Source of the DNA: Streptomyces humidus
GTDB taxonomy: Bacteria; Actinomycetota; Actinomycetes; Streptomycetales; Streptomycetaceae
NCBI RefSeq assembly: GCF_014649655.1
Contig: NZ_BMTL01000007.1
Location: forward strand, 186,001 to 250,000
DNA length: 64,000 nt
Direction: 5' to 3'
Shown: positions 8,204 to 17,470 of the stretch, piece by piece
Layout of the letters: each line of letters begins with the position of its first letter
How positions within the stretch are numbered: position 1 is the stretch's first letter
The notes under the pieces: model-generated
The model's input: the letters and a program-made list of their open reading frames with translations, nothing else
Told to the model about the DNA's origin: nothing
Database searches by the model: none
Translations under genes and position numbers: made by a program

Positions 8204-8761
8204 TCAGTAGATGTGGCGGCCGTCAGGAACGGTCTGTCCGATCAGGCGCCAGGGCGGGCCGTCATTGAGAACGCCCATCGGGCACCGATCCGGCCGATGC
8301 GTCGACAGGTCGGCCTCGATGGCCGTGTACCAGTGCTGCGTGAGCGGGCATCGCGTTCCGCGTGCGCATCCCGGCCGCTCCGCGACGAACACGTGGTACA
8401 CGTCCGGAGAGGTGGGGAGGGACCGACGGAACGATTCGGCGATGCGCTTGCCGTAGGCCGCCTGACTCTCGCCCTGGTAGCGGCGCCAGACCTCCTTGCC
8501 ATAGACAAACTGGGTCTGGCCGTCGCGGTCGAGCCGCCAGCGCAATGAGGAGCCGTAGCGCGGGCTGTCGGGGGACGACTCGTCTGCGCCCGCGGGCACC
8601 GCTCCGGTCATGTCGAGAACGGTCTGGCCGGTCCCGGCGAACGCCTGGGGCACGGCCAGCGCCCAATAGGTGGTGGCGCTCTCCTGCCACTGGTACGGCC
8701 TCCGCCGCTCGTGCTGTGTTCCCGCCTTGCGGCGCTTTATGAGCGGCTTGTTCCGCTTCAT
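8204..8761 (-). CDS. Hypothetical protein, first gene after P3
   Basis: A 185-residue protein with a very basic N-terminus (MKRNKPLIKRRKAG) and a C-terminal region with spaced Cys and His (CARGTRCPLTQHW, then HRPDRCPMG), suggesting metal binding. ATG 8761 is chosen by position below promoter P3 (about 90 bases of leader); the upstream open frame runs through the promoter. The ribosome site is weak (GGGA). Family unknown. Confidence 0.68.
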   Translation of the reverse strand: MKRNKPLIKRRKAGTQHERRRPYQWQESATTYWALAVPQAFAGTGQTVLDMTGAVPAGADESSPDSPRYGSSLRWRLDRDGQTQFVYGKEVWRRYQGESQAAYGKRIAESFRRSLPTSPDVYHVFVAERPGCARGTRCPLTQHWYTAIEADLSTHRPDRCPMGVLNDGPPWRLIGQTVPDGRHIY

Positions 8762-8858
8762 CTGTATCAGTCCCCGGATGCACTGGGACGGCGCGAAGCC
8801 TAGAGCTGCGCTCGTCAAGTGGGTTGGTGTGGTGGGGCGTTGGCCCGATCCGAGAGAA

Positions 8859-8887
8859 ACAATACACATTGAAATGCAAATACACAA
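8859..8887 (-). promoter_or_regulatory. Promoter P3 (P-box family)
   Basis: On the minus strand: -35 TTGTGT (8882-8887), 17 bases, -10 TATTGT (8859-8864). It is the closest copy to a sigma-70 consensus and lies between the PglX-like methylase stop and gene 8204-8761. Its spacer contains TTTCAATGTG, shared with P4 and nearly with P7 and P8. Confidence 0.85.
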
Positions 8888-8891
8888 CGAT

Positions 8892-10199
8892 CTAAGGAGT
8901 GTCCCCACCACGCCGTGCGAGCTCCGCCCCCGCTTGGAATCGGTCCCAGGCCAGCCGGCTGTCGACCGCGTCCTCGATCGCGCTCCAGACCAACCCCCGT
9001 GCGGGGTCCTCCGGAACGTGGGGCTCTCCACGGTTGCCCCGGATCACCGTGACCGTGTCGCCGACCGGCGGCCGGGCCCGGTGGACGAGGATGCAGGTGG
9101 GGGTTCCGTGGCCCGGGATGTAGGCCCCGGATGTGTCGATGATCCAGCGCGCGTCGAAGCGGGGCAGGAACTCGGTGACGTACCGCCTGCCGAACTCTCG
9201 CTTCATGAATGAGTTCGCGGTGAGCTGCGCCACGAAGCCGCCCGGGACGGCCAGGTGCTCGAGCATCAGCGCGGTGAAGGGCAGGGCCAGTGAGTATTTG
9301 CCGACTGCCACCTGCGGGTACGCGGCGCGGACCTGGTCGCGGACGGTGGGGTCCTTCGGGGTGATGTACGGCGGGTTGGCCACGCATGCGTGGTAGGCGC
9401 CGGCGGCCAGCAGGGGCTCGGTGCGGTCCAGCAGGGAGTCGGCGGCGGCCACGTTGACGGGCCACGACGCCGGGACGCGGTCCAGGCTCACGCCGAGGAC
9501 GTGCGCCGAGCTCGCCAGGAGCCGGTAGGCGGTCAGCACGGCGGCGTACGCGTCGAGGTCCACACCCGACACCGCGGCGAGCGCCCGCTCGACGGTTTGC
9601 GGCCCGTGCCCGACCGGAGCGGGCCGGCGTCCGCGGACCGGCGGGACGCGGACCATGTGGAACGCGGCGACGGCGATGTGCCCGGTCCCGCAGGCAGGGT
9701 CGATCATCCGGACATCCGCTGGCTCCCACTCCTCCATCGCCGGCTCCAGTGACAGCCGCAGCAGGAGACGGGCGACCCAGGGCGGCGTCTGGCACAGGGC
9801 GCGCCCCTTGCGGGCCTCCTCGGACAGCAGCTGGTAGGTGTCGCCGAGCGCGTAGCCGTCCACGCGGTGCTCACCTTCCAGAGCGGGGTGCCGGTCCCAG
9901 AACTCCTCGATGGCAGCCCAGGCGGCCGCGCCGAGCGGCTGCTCCCACAGCGGCAGTACGGCCGGATCGAAGAGCGGGACGAGCGCGGGGTGGCAGTTGG
10001 CGAGGCTCTCCAGGGACTTCAGCAGGCCGCCCGGGCCCGGAGGGCGGTCGTCGGCCGGGGCCAGGACGTGGTCGTGGGCGTGCCGGGCGAGGGCCGCGGC
10101 GTGGATCCACAGGGCGGCCGTGCGCCGGTCACCGGTGTCGCGCGTGACCGTGGCGGTGAGCTTGTCGTAGGCGCCCGGTGGCAGGGTGCGGGTGGTCAT
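8892..10199 (-). CDS. N6-adenine DNA methyltransferase, PglX/type IIG-like
   Basis: A 435-residue protein. The segment LGDTYQLLSEEARKGRALCQ and the following TPPWVARLLL match the region before motif I in PglX/BREX and related type IIG methylases. Motif I is DPACGTGHIAVAAF (near residue 165) and catalytic motif IV is NPPYITPKD (near 275). All residues for AdoMet binding and N6-adenine methylation appear present. PglX itself is about 1200 residues, so this is a short form lacking the C-terminal specificity half. It starts 23 bases below the stop of the split PAPS-reductase-like gene, an operon-like arrangement. Confidence 0.85.
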   Translation of the reverse strand: MTTRTLPPGAYDKLTATVTRDTGDRRTAALWIHAAALARHAHDHVLAPADDRPPGPGGLLKSLESLANCHPALVPLFDPAVLPLWEQPLGAAAWAAIEEFWDRHPALEGEHRVDGYALGDTYQLLSEEARKGRALCQTPPWVARLLLRLSLEPAMEEWEPADVRMIDPACGTGHIAVAAFHMVRVPPVRGRRPAPVGHGPQTVERALAAVSGVDLDAYAAVLTAYRLLASSAHVLGVSLDRVPASWPVNVAAADSLLDRTEPLLAAGAYHACVANPPYITPKDPTVRDQVRAAYPQVAVGKYSLALPFTALMLEHLAVPGGFVAQLTANSFMKREFGRRYVTEFLPRFDARWIIDTSGAYIPGHGTPTCILVHRARPPVGDTVTVIRGNRGEPHVPEDPARGLVWSAIEDAVDSRLAWDRFQAGAELARRGGDTP

Positions 10200-10221
10200 C
10201 TTTCCTCGCAGGGGTCGGGTG

Positions 10222-11469
10222 CTACTGGCTGTCGGTCATCGCGGCCCAGACCTCGGCGAAGGCAGGGCGGGCCTTGTCCTGCACGCCGGCGGGGGCGGTC
10301 ACGTAGAAGTCCTCGGCCGTCCCGTACGTCTTGGAGTCCGGGCGGACGCGGGTGCGCACGCGGGCGATGCCGGCGCCGTGGGCGTCCGTGGAGTGCTCGA
10401 CCGGGCGGTTCAGCGCCGTGGCCGCGGTGGTCAGGAAGGTGCCGGCTTCGGTGCGGCTGCCGGTGCGGACGGTTTTCACCGACCGGTAGACGGTGCCCTT
10501 GATGCCGTTGTCGCGGCATTCGGGCTTGGCGCATCGGTCGCCGTGATCGGTCTTGCACTCGGGCCGTCGGCCGGCGGTGTAGACGCGCTGCACCCGGTAG
10601 ACCGCCCAGGGCTCCTCGTCGAGCCGGGCGTTGAACTGGCCGAGCGCCTCGGTGTTCTGGTCGTGAGTGACCCGCCGGAACAGGGTGTCGTCCTTGTAGA
10701 GGGAGCTGTTGTCGTTCAGGGCCATCGACAGGTACTCCAGGCGCAGCACGCGCGCCGCGAGGTCGGGGTACTTCCGCAGCCGCTTCAGGTGGTCCGGCTG
10801 CGGCGAGCACACCCCAGAGAACGGGCAAACAGGACAATATGACTTAGACATGTCGATCCCGAGGCGGTCCTTGACGTAGCCCTGCACGTCCTTGCGGCCC
10901 CAACCGAGCCGGAGCAGCGGGTAGTCCAGAGCGAAGGTCTGGCGGCCGGCCCTTTCGTTGCGCTCGGCCTGGGCTTTGTTGGCCTTGACCGCGCGCTTGC
11001 GCTCGTCGGCGTTGTAGCCGAACAGCTTGCCGACCGTCTGGCCGCCGGCCTCCCGCAGTTGAAGATCATCAATGGCGAAGGCCTTGAACTTCTGCGCGCA
11101 CTTGTGCCCGCCCGCGTACTGCGGAACGGTGCCGTTGGCCTCCAGCTCGTCCATGAGGGTCCACTGGCCGTGGTCGAAGACCTTGCCGGGATTCGTGGTG
11201 TCGGAGAGGACCTGGACGCCGGCGGACTCCAGGTGGCCGGCGCGCGCGACCTGCGTGTACCGGATGCCCTTCTCCCGCAGCAGCGGCAGGACGTGGTTCT
11301 CGACGTCGGAGATCGTGTCGGGAAACTCGAAGCCGGTCATCGCCGTCACGATCGAGAAGTCGGAGAAGTCCGTGGCGACCCCGAAGGCGGCCGGTTCGTT
11401 GATGATCGCCAGGGCCAGCGCCGTCGAGTCGACGCCGAGACCTCTGTCACCTATTCGGCAGTGTTGCAT
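10222..11469 (-). pseudogene. PAPS-reductase-like protein, C-terminal part (gene split by Tn554-like element)
   Basis: From base 11439 downward the frame reads LGVDSTALALAII, the second half of the PP-loop ATP-pyrophosphatase motif of the PAPS reductase/DndC-like superfamily. A ferredoxin-like or zinc cluster YCPVCPFSGVC follows, then a C-terminal domain of about 180 residues. The first part of the gene (through NFGLG) is at 17495-17646, beyond the inserted element. The only start codon now available (ATG 11469) lies inside the element and would replace the first half of the PP-loop with foreign residues, so activity is doubtful. The methylase gene 8892-10199 follows directly. Confidence 0.8.
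11461..11469 (+). repeat. Terminal inverted repeat, left
   Basis: GTGTTGCAT, 21 bases inside the left junction. Its complement is at 17469-17477, 17 bases inside the right junction. Likely recombinase-binding arms. Confidence 0.6.
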
Positions 11470-11506
11470 CGGCCGTCGAGACCGTCCGGCGCGGAGCGCC
11501 GGAGTG

Positions 11507-11926
11507 TCACTGGCGGGGTGTTGCGTCGGCTTGCGGGAGGCGACGGACGTTCGGGGGCAGGCTCTGGGATCTGCGGAGCTCGTCCAGTTCGGTCGTGAGC
11601 GCGTGGATGACTTGTGCATAGGTCTCGTTTCGTTCGGTGAGTTCGTTGTTCTGCTGGCGTAGGCGCTGGTTGGCGGTTTCGAGGTCGTGGGATTTCGCCT
11701 GGAGGGCTTGGAAAGCAGCCGGAATTCCGTTCGCGGATTCCCGGGCTGTTTCGAATTCGTGCCGGAGGTCGGGGTGCTTGTGGGTGAGGACCCATCGTTT
11801 GACCCCGGCTTCTGCTGCGAGCTGGACGACGGTGAGGGCTCCGGTGGAGCGGGTCGGAGTTCCTGCGAGGAGGCGCTTCATCGCGGCTTGGATGGCGTCG
11901 CGTTCGGCTTGCCGGTGGGTGCTCAC
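11507..11926 (-). CDS. DUF6262 / TnpC-type transposition protein
   Basis: A 139-residue protein beginning VSTHRQAERDAIQAAM. It has a helix-turn-helix-like segment (TVVQLAAEAGVKRWVLTHKH, near 30-50) and then a long coiled coil rich in Gln, Asn and Glu. This is the DUF6262 pattern, the partner of TnpA/TnpB recombinases in Tn554-like elements; TnpC influences the orientation and efficiency of transposition in Tn554 (family knowledge). GTG 11926 overlaps the stop of the preceding recombinase gene (GTGA). It is the last gene before the left end of the element. Confidence 0.8.
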   Translation of the reverse strand: MSTHRQAERDAIQAAMKRLLAGTPTRSTGALTVVQLAAEAGVKRWVLTHKHPDLRHEFETARESANGIPAAFQALQAKSHDLETANQRLRQQNNELTERNETYAQVIHALTTELDELRRSQSLPPNVRRLPQADATPRQ

Positions 11927-14073
11927 GATCGGGTCGCCTGGTGGGTGGTGATGATCTGTCGGAGGCGGGTGAGTTCGTGCTGTTCGCGTGCGTGGCGGAT
12001 GGGAGGGGCCAGCGGGTCGTCGACTTGGGCCTGCAGGGCGTCTGCCTGTTCGCGGACGACGTCGATGTCGCGGTCGGTGCGGGCGATGTTCACGCAGGAG
12101 GGTTTGCAGTCGTCGAGGTCGGGGGTTCGGCGGTTGCCGCGTTCGTGTGTGCTCAGGCGGCAGGCGGCGCGGGCTGGGTCGAGGACGCAGGTCATGCCTT
12201 TGCCGGGGAAGATCTGCAGGTCGGGATTGGTGAGGAGGGTGCTGGCCTCGCGTCCGGTGCGCAGGACGCGGCCGGCGAATCGTGTGGAGGCGCTGACGCG
12301 GTGGCGGTAGGTGTCGGCGGCGGGGCCGCTCACGTGTTCGCCGGTCTGGAGGCGGTCGTGGGCGTCGGTGAGGTCGTCGAGGCGTGCGAGCCATTCCTCG
12401 AAGGCGAGGTCGTCGGGGAAGCCGGAGGTGTAGTTCCCGGAATAGCCGAGGGTCATCTGGACGCGGACGTGGCCGTACTGGATCGCGGCGGCGATCAGGC
12501 CGCGGGGGCGGCGGACGATGAACCAGGCGAGTGTGCGGCGCAGGCGGCTGAGGGAGATCTTGGGATGGGCGGGGTCAGGGGGAATCGTGTCCTGTCGGCC
12601 CTGCGTGGTGCAGTACTGGTTGACCCAGTCGATGAGGCGGTGGATGTCCTTGTTGCTGATGGAGTCGCCGCGGGCTCGTCCGACGCGTTCTCGCAGGGAG
12701 GCCGTCCGGGATCGGCCGTTGACGAGGATGGTGTTGGGGAACAGCAGTCGCGCGTCGTGGAGGCGTGTGAGCACGGTGACGGCGTGGGCGACGGGGGCGG
12801 GGACGACCCAGGGGTCGGCTCGTTGTTCGCCTTCGGGTTTGGTGCTGCCGTCGGCCTGGCGGACGCCTTTGAAGTGCTTTCCGCGGAGCAGGATGAGGCC
12901 GGTGGCCGGATCGTGCTGGATGCAGTCGCGTTCGAGGTTGAGGGTCTCGCCCGGCCGTTGTCCGGACAGATATCCGATGATCAGTAGGCATGCTGTGCTC
13001 AGGTGCCTGGCCAGTACGGGGGCCTGTTCGTAGGTGATGCGGGTGGGCAGCCAGCAACGCTCGTCGAGGAGCGCCTGGACGGGGGTGGCCAGGTAGGTGT
13101 CGTCGGCGACGGGCAGGCCCGAGGCGGCGATGAGCTTGGCGAGCCTGGGACTGATCTGGACGCCGCCCAGTTGGAGGCGGAGGAAGTGGGTGTTGAGCGT
13201 CACCTCCCCGGTGGCGCCACGAATGCCCGGCAGGGACATGCCGCGGTCCCGGTAGTCGTCCAGAAGGTTGATGACGAGGCGCCCGACCTCTGTCCTTGGG
13301 CGCCGCTTGGTGGGGCCGTCGGCGGGAGCGGGGGCCGTGGTGCGGCGACGGGCCGGGGTGCGGGCCGAAAGGGTCTTGTACTCGTCGAAGGCCGCGATGA
13401 TGTCGTCGGCGAAGTCCTCGGTGAAACGCAGGGACCACTTCAGCAGGGCGGTCATCGTCGCCGGGTGGATGCGCGGGGTGCGGTTCTCGTCGGTGGTGCG
13501 GCGCTGGCCGAGGATGTCCTGGATGCGTTCGCCGCGCCAGGGCGGGGTCTGGGGCAGCCGGTCGTCCTCGTCGGGCAGGAGTTCGCGCAGGGTCCAGGTG
13601 CGTACGACTACTGCGAGGAGGTCCTCGCGCAGTTCGTGCGAAGACGGGCCGGCCTTGATGTCGATGGCGTAGTCGTCCAGGTCCGCTTCGGTGACCTGGC
13701 CGAATCGGGTGATTCCCCTGCCGGTGAGCCAGTGCGTGAAGGTCTTGGTCATCCGGCAGTAGGTCACCACGGTCCGGGCCGCCGGGCGGGTCAGGCCCGG
13801 AAGCAGATTGCCGTCGTCGTCGCGGTGGTTGAGCATCAACCAGGTCAGGAGCTTGATCACGGGCCGGAACTCGGCCGGGGCGTCGTTGAAGTCGACGACG
13901 AGGCGGCTTGAGTGCTCCTGGAACAGGGCCGGGGTGAGATTCCAGCGGTCCTGCCTGAAGCGGGAGAGGTCCGCCATCGTGGTGCCGGGCCGCAGTTCGC
14001 GGGTGGCCAGGACCGGGCTGTCGGGGCCGGGTAGCAGTCGGCGTACTGCCGGACGGGCCGTGGTGATGGTCAT
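11923..14073 (-). CDS. Tyrosine recombinase/integrase, TnpB-like
   Basis: A 716-residue protein. The catalytic domain is in the C-terminal half: GQRPGETLNLERD carries the first Arg, SRLRRTLAWFIVRRPRG occupies the HxxR position in altered form, and YGHVRVQMTLGYSGNY holds the His and candidate Tyr nucleophile. A C-terminal extension of about 130 residues has Cys pairs (CVLDPARAACRL, CKPSC). It is large for an integrase and fits TnpB of Tn554-type elements. ATG 14073 overlaps the upstream stop (ATGA). The HxxR position reads LRR, a point to check before assuming activity. Confidence 0.85.
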   Translation of the reverse strand: MTITTARPAVRRLLPGPDSPVLATRELRPGTTMADLSRFRQDRWNLTPALFQEHSSRLVVDFNDAPAEFRPVIKLLTWLMLNHRDDDGNLLPGLTRPAARTVVTYCRMTKTFTHWLTGRGITRFGQVTEADLDDYAIDIKAGPSSHELREDLLAVVVRTWTLRELLPDEDDRLPQTPPWRGERIQDILGQRRTTDENRTPRIHPATMTALLKWSLRFTEDFADDIIAAFDEYKTLSARTPARRRTTAPAPADGPTKRRPRTEVGRLVINLLDDYRDRGMSLPGIRGATGEVTLNTHFLRLQLGGVQISPRLAKLIAASGLPVADDTYLATPVQALLDERCWLPTRITYEQAPVLARHLSTACLLIIGYLSGQRPGETLNLERDCIQHDPATGLILLRGKHFKGVRQADGSTKPEGEQRADPWVVPAPVAHAVTVLTRLHDARLLFPNTILVNGRSRTASLRERVGRARGDSISNKDIHRLIDWVNQYCTTQGRQDTIPPDPAHPKISLSRLRRTLAWFIVRRPRGLIAAAIQYGHVRVQMTLGYSGNYTSGFPDDLAFEEWLARLDDLTDAHDRLQTGEHVSGPAADTYRHRVSASTRFAGRVLRTGREASTLLTNPDLQIFPGKGMTCVLDPARAACRLSTHERGNRRTPDLDDCKPSCVNIARTDRDIDVVREQADALQAQVDDPLAPPIRHAREQHELTRLRQIITTHQATRS

Positions 14074-15914
14074 GTCAGGTCGAGTCCTCGGGTCAGGAAG
14101 CGGTCGACGAGTGCGTGGTCGGCGCTGGTGGCCGCGGCGCGGGCGTCGGTGAGGGCGGCGGGTGAGTGGTGGTCGAGCAGGTCGGCCAGCCGGGCGGCCG
14201 GTTCGGCAAGGCGTTCGGCCCACCGCAGCGGTGTCATCTCCTGCCGGCGGCCCTTCAGCGCGTCCAGCGTGAGGACCTGAACGGGCAGGTGGGCGGGGGT
14301 CGCGCGGGCGCAGGGGCAGGAAAGGCAGAGCAGGAAGGAGGCGTCGCAGGGCTTGTCGTCCGGGGTGAAGGGGCTGCCTTGGGGGTTGGTGCATCCGGCC
14401 AGCACGGTGTCCAGCCGGCCAGCGATCAGCTGCTGGAGGGTGTCCACCTCCAGGCCGTGCCGGGCGGCCACCGTGTCCGGATCGGTGCGGGCCTGTTCGA
14501 TGTCCTGAGCGGACAGCGCGGGGATCGGCGGTGCACTGCGGGCGCGTTGGACCTGCTGGTCGAGAACGCCGGCGACGACCTTCTGGTACTCGGCCAGGTT
14601 GCCGCGGTTGCGGGCCAGGTACTCGTTGGCGAGCGTGGCCTGCGTGTGGGCGACGGGCCGCTGGTTGATCTCCAGCCAGGTCATCCGCAGCCGACGGCTG
14701 TCGATGTGCAGTGGCACCGGCCGGCCGTCGGCGTCGGGGGCGTCGCAGACCAGATCGGTGCCCCATCCCCACTGCTGGAGGATCTGCTTGGGCAGTCCGT
14801 GGCGGTAGCCCCGTCCGTGCGGACCGTTCTTGACGTTGTAGAAGGCGAACAGCGAGTCGGTCTGCATCACCTTCCGGGAACCGGAGCCCAGCTCCAGCAG
14901 CAGAGCGAAGACCCCGAAAGGAGTGTTGAGATCGTCCCGGGCCTCGCGCGGGTCGGCGGGGACGTCCCGCAGCGACACGGTCATGGCTGCCTTGCGGGAG
15001 CCGCGGCGGGGCTTGTCCAGATCGAGCTGGGCCGTCGCGGTGCCTCCGGCGTGAGCATCGGGCCGGTGGTGCGTGGTCGTCGCCGCTGCCAGCGTCGAGT
15101 AGTTCTGCCCGGTCAGACACAGCAGCAGGACCGCGAACGCCCCGATCTCGTGATGGGTCAGGTGCAGGCGAGTGATCACCCCGCCGATCCCGCCCGCCGC
15201 GCGGACCGCTGGCCAGTCCCGCGGGGTGCCGGAGGCATACCGCGGGATGTCGGCGTGCCGGTCGACGTGATCCAGCATCGCGCCGAGCTTCCACTGCCCG
15301 CTCGGATCGCCGGCCTCGACGCCACCGGCCCGCCAATCGGCCAGCAGCCGGCGGCCTGCCCGGATCCGGGTAGCGGCCGCTCGCACCTCGCTCCGGGCCA
15401 GTGCCGTGATCCGGCGGAACTCCGCCTCGCTGTAGCTGTGGGTCGCCGAATCCGCCTTCGCCACTCGGGCCATCGCCAGACGGGCCGCGAACTCCGCCGG
15501 GGCGTCCGGCGCGAACCGGAGGATGGTCCGCAGCGCCGACAGGTCCCGGTGCAAGGTCTTGCCCCCGGCCAGCACGAACCCGTCCAGATGGACCGCCCGC
15601 AGCTGATCCGGCGTGGTCGGCGGATTCGACAGGGATACCAGGTAGCGGCAGAACCGCTTGAGGATGCTCACCGTGTCCAGTGCGGAGGTCGTGGTGCGGC
15701 GGGTCCCGGCAGGGCCCGTCACCCCCAAGACCCCGAGCGCCATCCAGTCGCGCAACTCCCGCGACACCGGCAGCACGGACAGATCGATGTCGACGGCCTC
15801 ACCGCCGCGTTCGGGAAAGAACCGCACCCGGCACCCGTCTTCGTCGGTGAACAGCCGCTGCGGCATCCGGTAGCCCTGAGCGGGCAGCACCGCGCGTCGT
15901 CCCGTCTCGTTCAC
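14070..15914 (-). CDS. Tyrosine recombinase-family protein of Tn554-like element
   Basis: A 614-residue protein, second of the three large element genes. Near residue 270 LLLCLTGQNYSTLAAA sits where the first catalytic Arg segment is expected, but Arg is absent. A later segment (HTQATLANEYLARNRGNLAEY) and a Cys cluster (SFLLCLSCPCARAT) follow. The catalytic set therefore looks degenerate, and the protein may act as a structural partner, as one recombinase often does in multi-recombinase elements. ATG 15914 overlaps the upstream stop. Confidence 0.75.
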   Translation of the reverse strand: MNETGRRAVLPAQGYRMPQRLFTDEDGCRVRFFPERGGEAVDIDLSVLPVSRELRDWMALGVLGVTGPAGTRRTTTSALDTVSILKRFCRYLVSLSNPPTTPDQLRAVHLDGFVLAGGKTLHRDLSALRTILRFAPDAPAEFAARLAMARVAKADSATHSYSEAEFRRITALARSEVRAAATRIRAGRRLLADWRAGGVEAGDPSGQWKLGAMLDHVDRHADIPRYASGTPRDWPAVRAAGGIGGVITRLHLTHHEIGAFAVLLLCLTGQNYSTLAAATTTHHRPDAHAGGTATAQLDLDKPRRGSRKAAMTVSLRDVPADPREARDDLNTPFGVFALLLELGSGSRKVMQTDSLFAFYNVKNGPHGRGYRHGLPKQILQQWGWGTDLVCDAPDADGRPVPLHIDSRRLRMTWLEINQRPVAHTQATLANEYLARNRGNLAEYQKVVAGVLDQQVQRARSAPPIPALSAQDIEQARTDPDTVAARHGLEVDTLQQLIAGRLDTVLAGCTNPQGSPFTPDDKPCDASFLLCLSCPCARATPAHLPVQVLTLDALKGRRQEMTPLRWAERLAEPAARLADLLDHHSPAALTDARAAATSADHALVDRFLTRGLDLT

Positions 15915-17470
15915 CGGCCCGCCCCCACCGGCGCGGTGATGACCTGCCGGTGCCCGGCGAACATCTCCGCCATCAGCTCCGCCAGGACCGCTCCGTGCGC
16001 GTGCTCGATCAGCAGCGACACGTCCAGATCACGGAACGGCTCCAGGTAGACGTCCATCGTGGTGGACACGTCCGCGTGCCCGAGTAGGGTCTGCACCAGC
16101 TGCCAGGTGTCACCGAACTGAGCCCGAAAGTCCAGCAGTTCATCGGCGTCCAGATGCGCGAAGCGCCGCTCGTAGAGGAGCCTGCCGACCGAGAACCAGC
16201 GCAGGGCCATCGAGTGCCGCAGCATGTGCGCGGTCGCCGCGACCCCTTCCAGTCCGGCGCGGGCCACCCGCTCGTTGGCGGTGTCGAAGGTGTGCTGCCA
16301 GCCACGTGCGGCCCGCGGCAGCCCGTCCTCATTCAGCCACAGTGCTGCCGGGGCCGGCCCGGACGGGGTATCCAGGAAGATCCGGCGCCTGACCTGCGGT
16401 GTCAGCGCATCCAACGACACCCGCACCGGCACTCCCGCGGCATCGACGAGCTCCAGCCGACGGCTGCCAAGCACCCGGCGCAGCACCATCACCCCGCCGA
16501 GCCGTTCGTAGCGGCCCTCGCGCCGGGCCCGGCGTACCGCCGCAGCCCGCTCGCCCTCGCAGTAGGCCAGCGCGTCCGCCAGCACCGTGCGAGGCATCCA
16601 GTACCGACGGCCCCGCCCGCCCTTGGCGCAGGCCGCGGCCAGCCGGGACGTGGCATACGCCCGCCCGCCGCTCTCGGCCGGCAACTCCAACATCAGCACG
16701 CTGGCCCACTCCGACAGCCGCAGCCCCGTCCCGTACAAGCCGTCCGCGAAAGCGCAATCCCGCTGGCTGTTGCGTCCCCGCCATCGGGCGACCTCACGAC
16801 CATCTCGGTCCAGCCCCCGCAGCCCCACATCCCGCCAGAGCGCGTAGCCACCCGGGTCCAGCCACTTCACATCCCGCTCGCGGACCACGTGCGGTGCCAC
16901 CGCGAACGACCCGCCCACCGGCGACGAACCCCGCTGCCGCGCGATCCGCGCCACCGGATTGCGCACCCCGTAGCGGGCGCCGGCCCAGTCGTAGAACGCA
17001 TTGACCGCGTCCAGGTTGTCCGACACGGTGCCGCCGGCCACCCGCTGCGGGTTCGCCTCGTCCGTCATCCGCCAGAACTTGAAGCCTTCCACGTCCTCCG
17101 CGTCGGCTTCGTCCCACCGGCGGCCCACCGCGTCGAGGAAGCCCAGCCACGTGCACAGCGCGTACCCGTACTTCTCCCGCGTCCCCGCCGACCGATTCCG
17201 CATCCGCAGCGAGCCGAAGAATGCATTCACCTCGGAAAACACCCGACCGTCGGAATTGATCAGGAATTCCTGACCTTCACGAATTCCAAGTCGAGACGCC
17301 CAATCACCCAGACACGGCAGACCGGCCAGCACCGGGTCGCTGCTGTACCACCGTGCCTCCGGCGTCGGCTTCCACCGCCTCAGGCTCCACACCCCAGGGC
17401 AGGACCCGACGTCTTGCAGTTGATCGCTCATGGCCCGGAACCAACCACGGCGGACCGTCACGTACTGCAT
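15911..17470 (-). CDS. Tyrosine recombinase/integrase, TnpA-like
   Basis: A 519-residue protein with the complete tyrosine recombinase set: GTGLRLSEWASVLMLEL (first Arg), HMLRHSMALRWF (HxxR) and LLGHADVSTTMDVYLEPF (His and Tyr nucleophile). The N-terminal 250 residues contain a core-binding SAM-like region. ATG 17470 lies within the terminal inverted repeat and has no ribosome site; ATG 17428 (MSDQLQDVG) is an alternative start. It is the first gene of the element and the one most likely to be catalytically active. Confidence 0.88.
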   Translation of the reverse strand: MQYVTVRRGWFRAMSDQLQDVGSCPGVWSLRRWKPTPEARWYSSDPVLAGLPCLGDWASRLGIREGQEFLINSDGRVFSEVNAFFGSLRMRNRSAGTREKYGYALCTWLGFLDAVGRRWDEADAEDVEGFKFWRMTDEANPQRVAGGTVSDNLDAVNAFYDWAGARYGVRNPVARIARQRGSSPVGGSFAVAPHVVRERDVKWLDPGGYALWRDVGLRGLDRDGREVARWRGRNSQRDCAFADGLYGTGLRLSEWASVLMLELPAESGGRAYATSRLAAACAKGGRGRRYWMPRTVLADALAYCEGERAAAVRRARREGRYERLGGVMVLRRVLGSRRLELVDAAGVPVRVSLDALTPQVRRRIFLDTPSGPAPAALWLNEDGLPRAARGWQHTFDTANERVARAGLEGVAATAHMLRHSMALRWFSVGRLLYERRFAHLDADELLDFRAQFGDTWQLVQTLLGHADVSTTMDVYLEPFRDLDVSLLIEHAHGAVLAELMAEMFAGHRQVITAPVGAGR

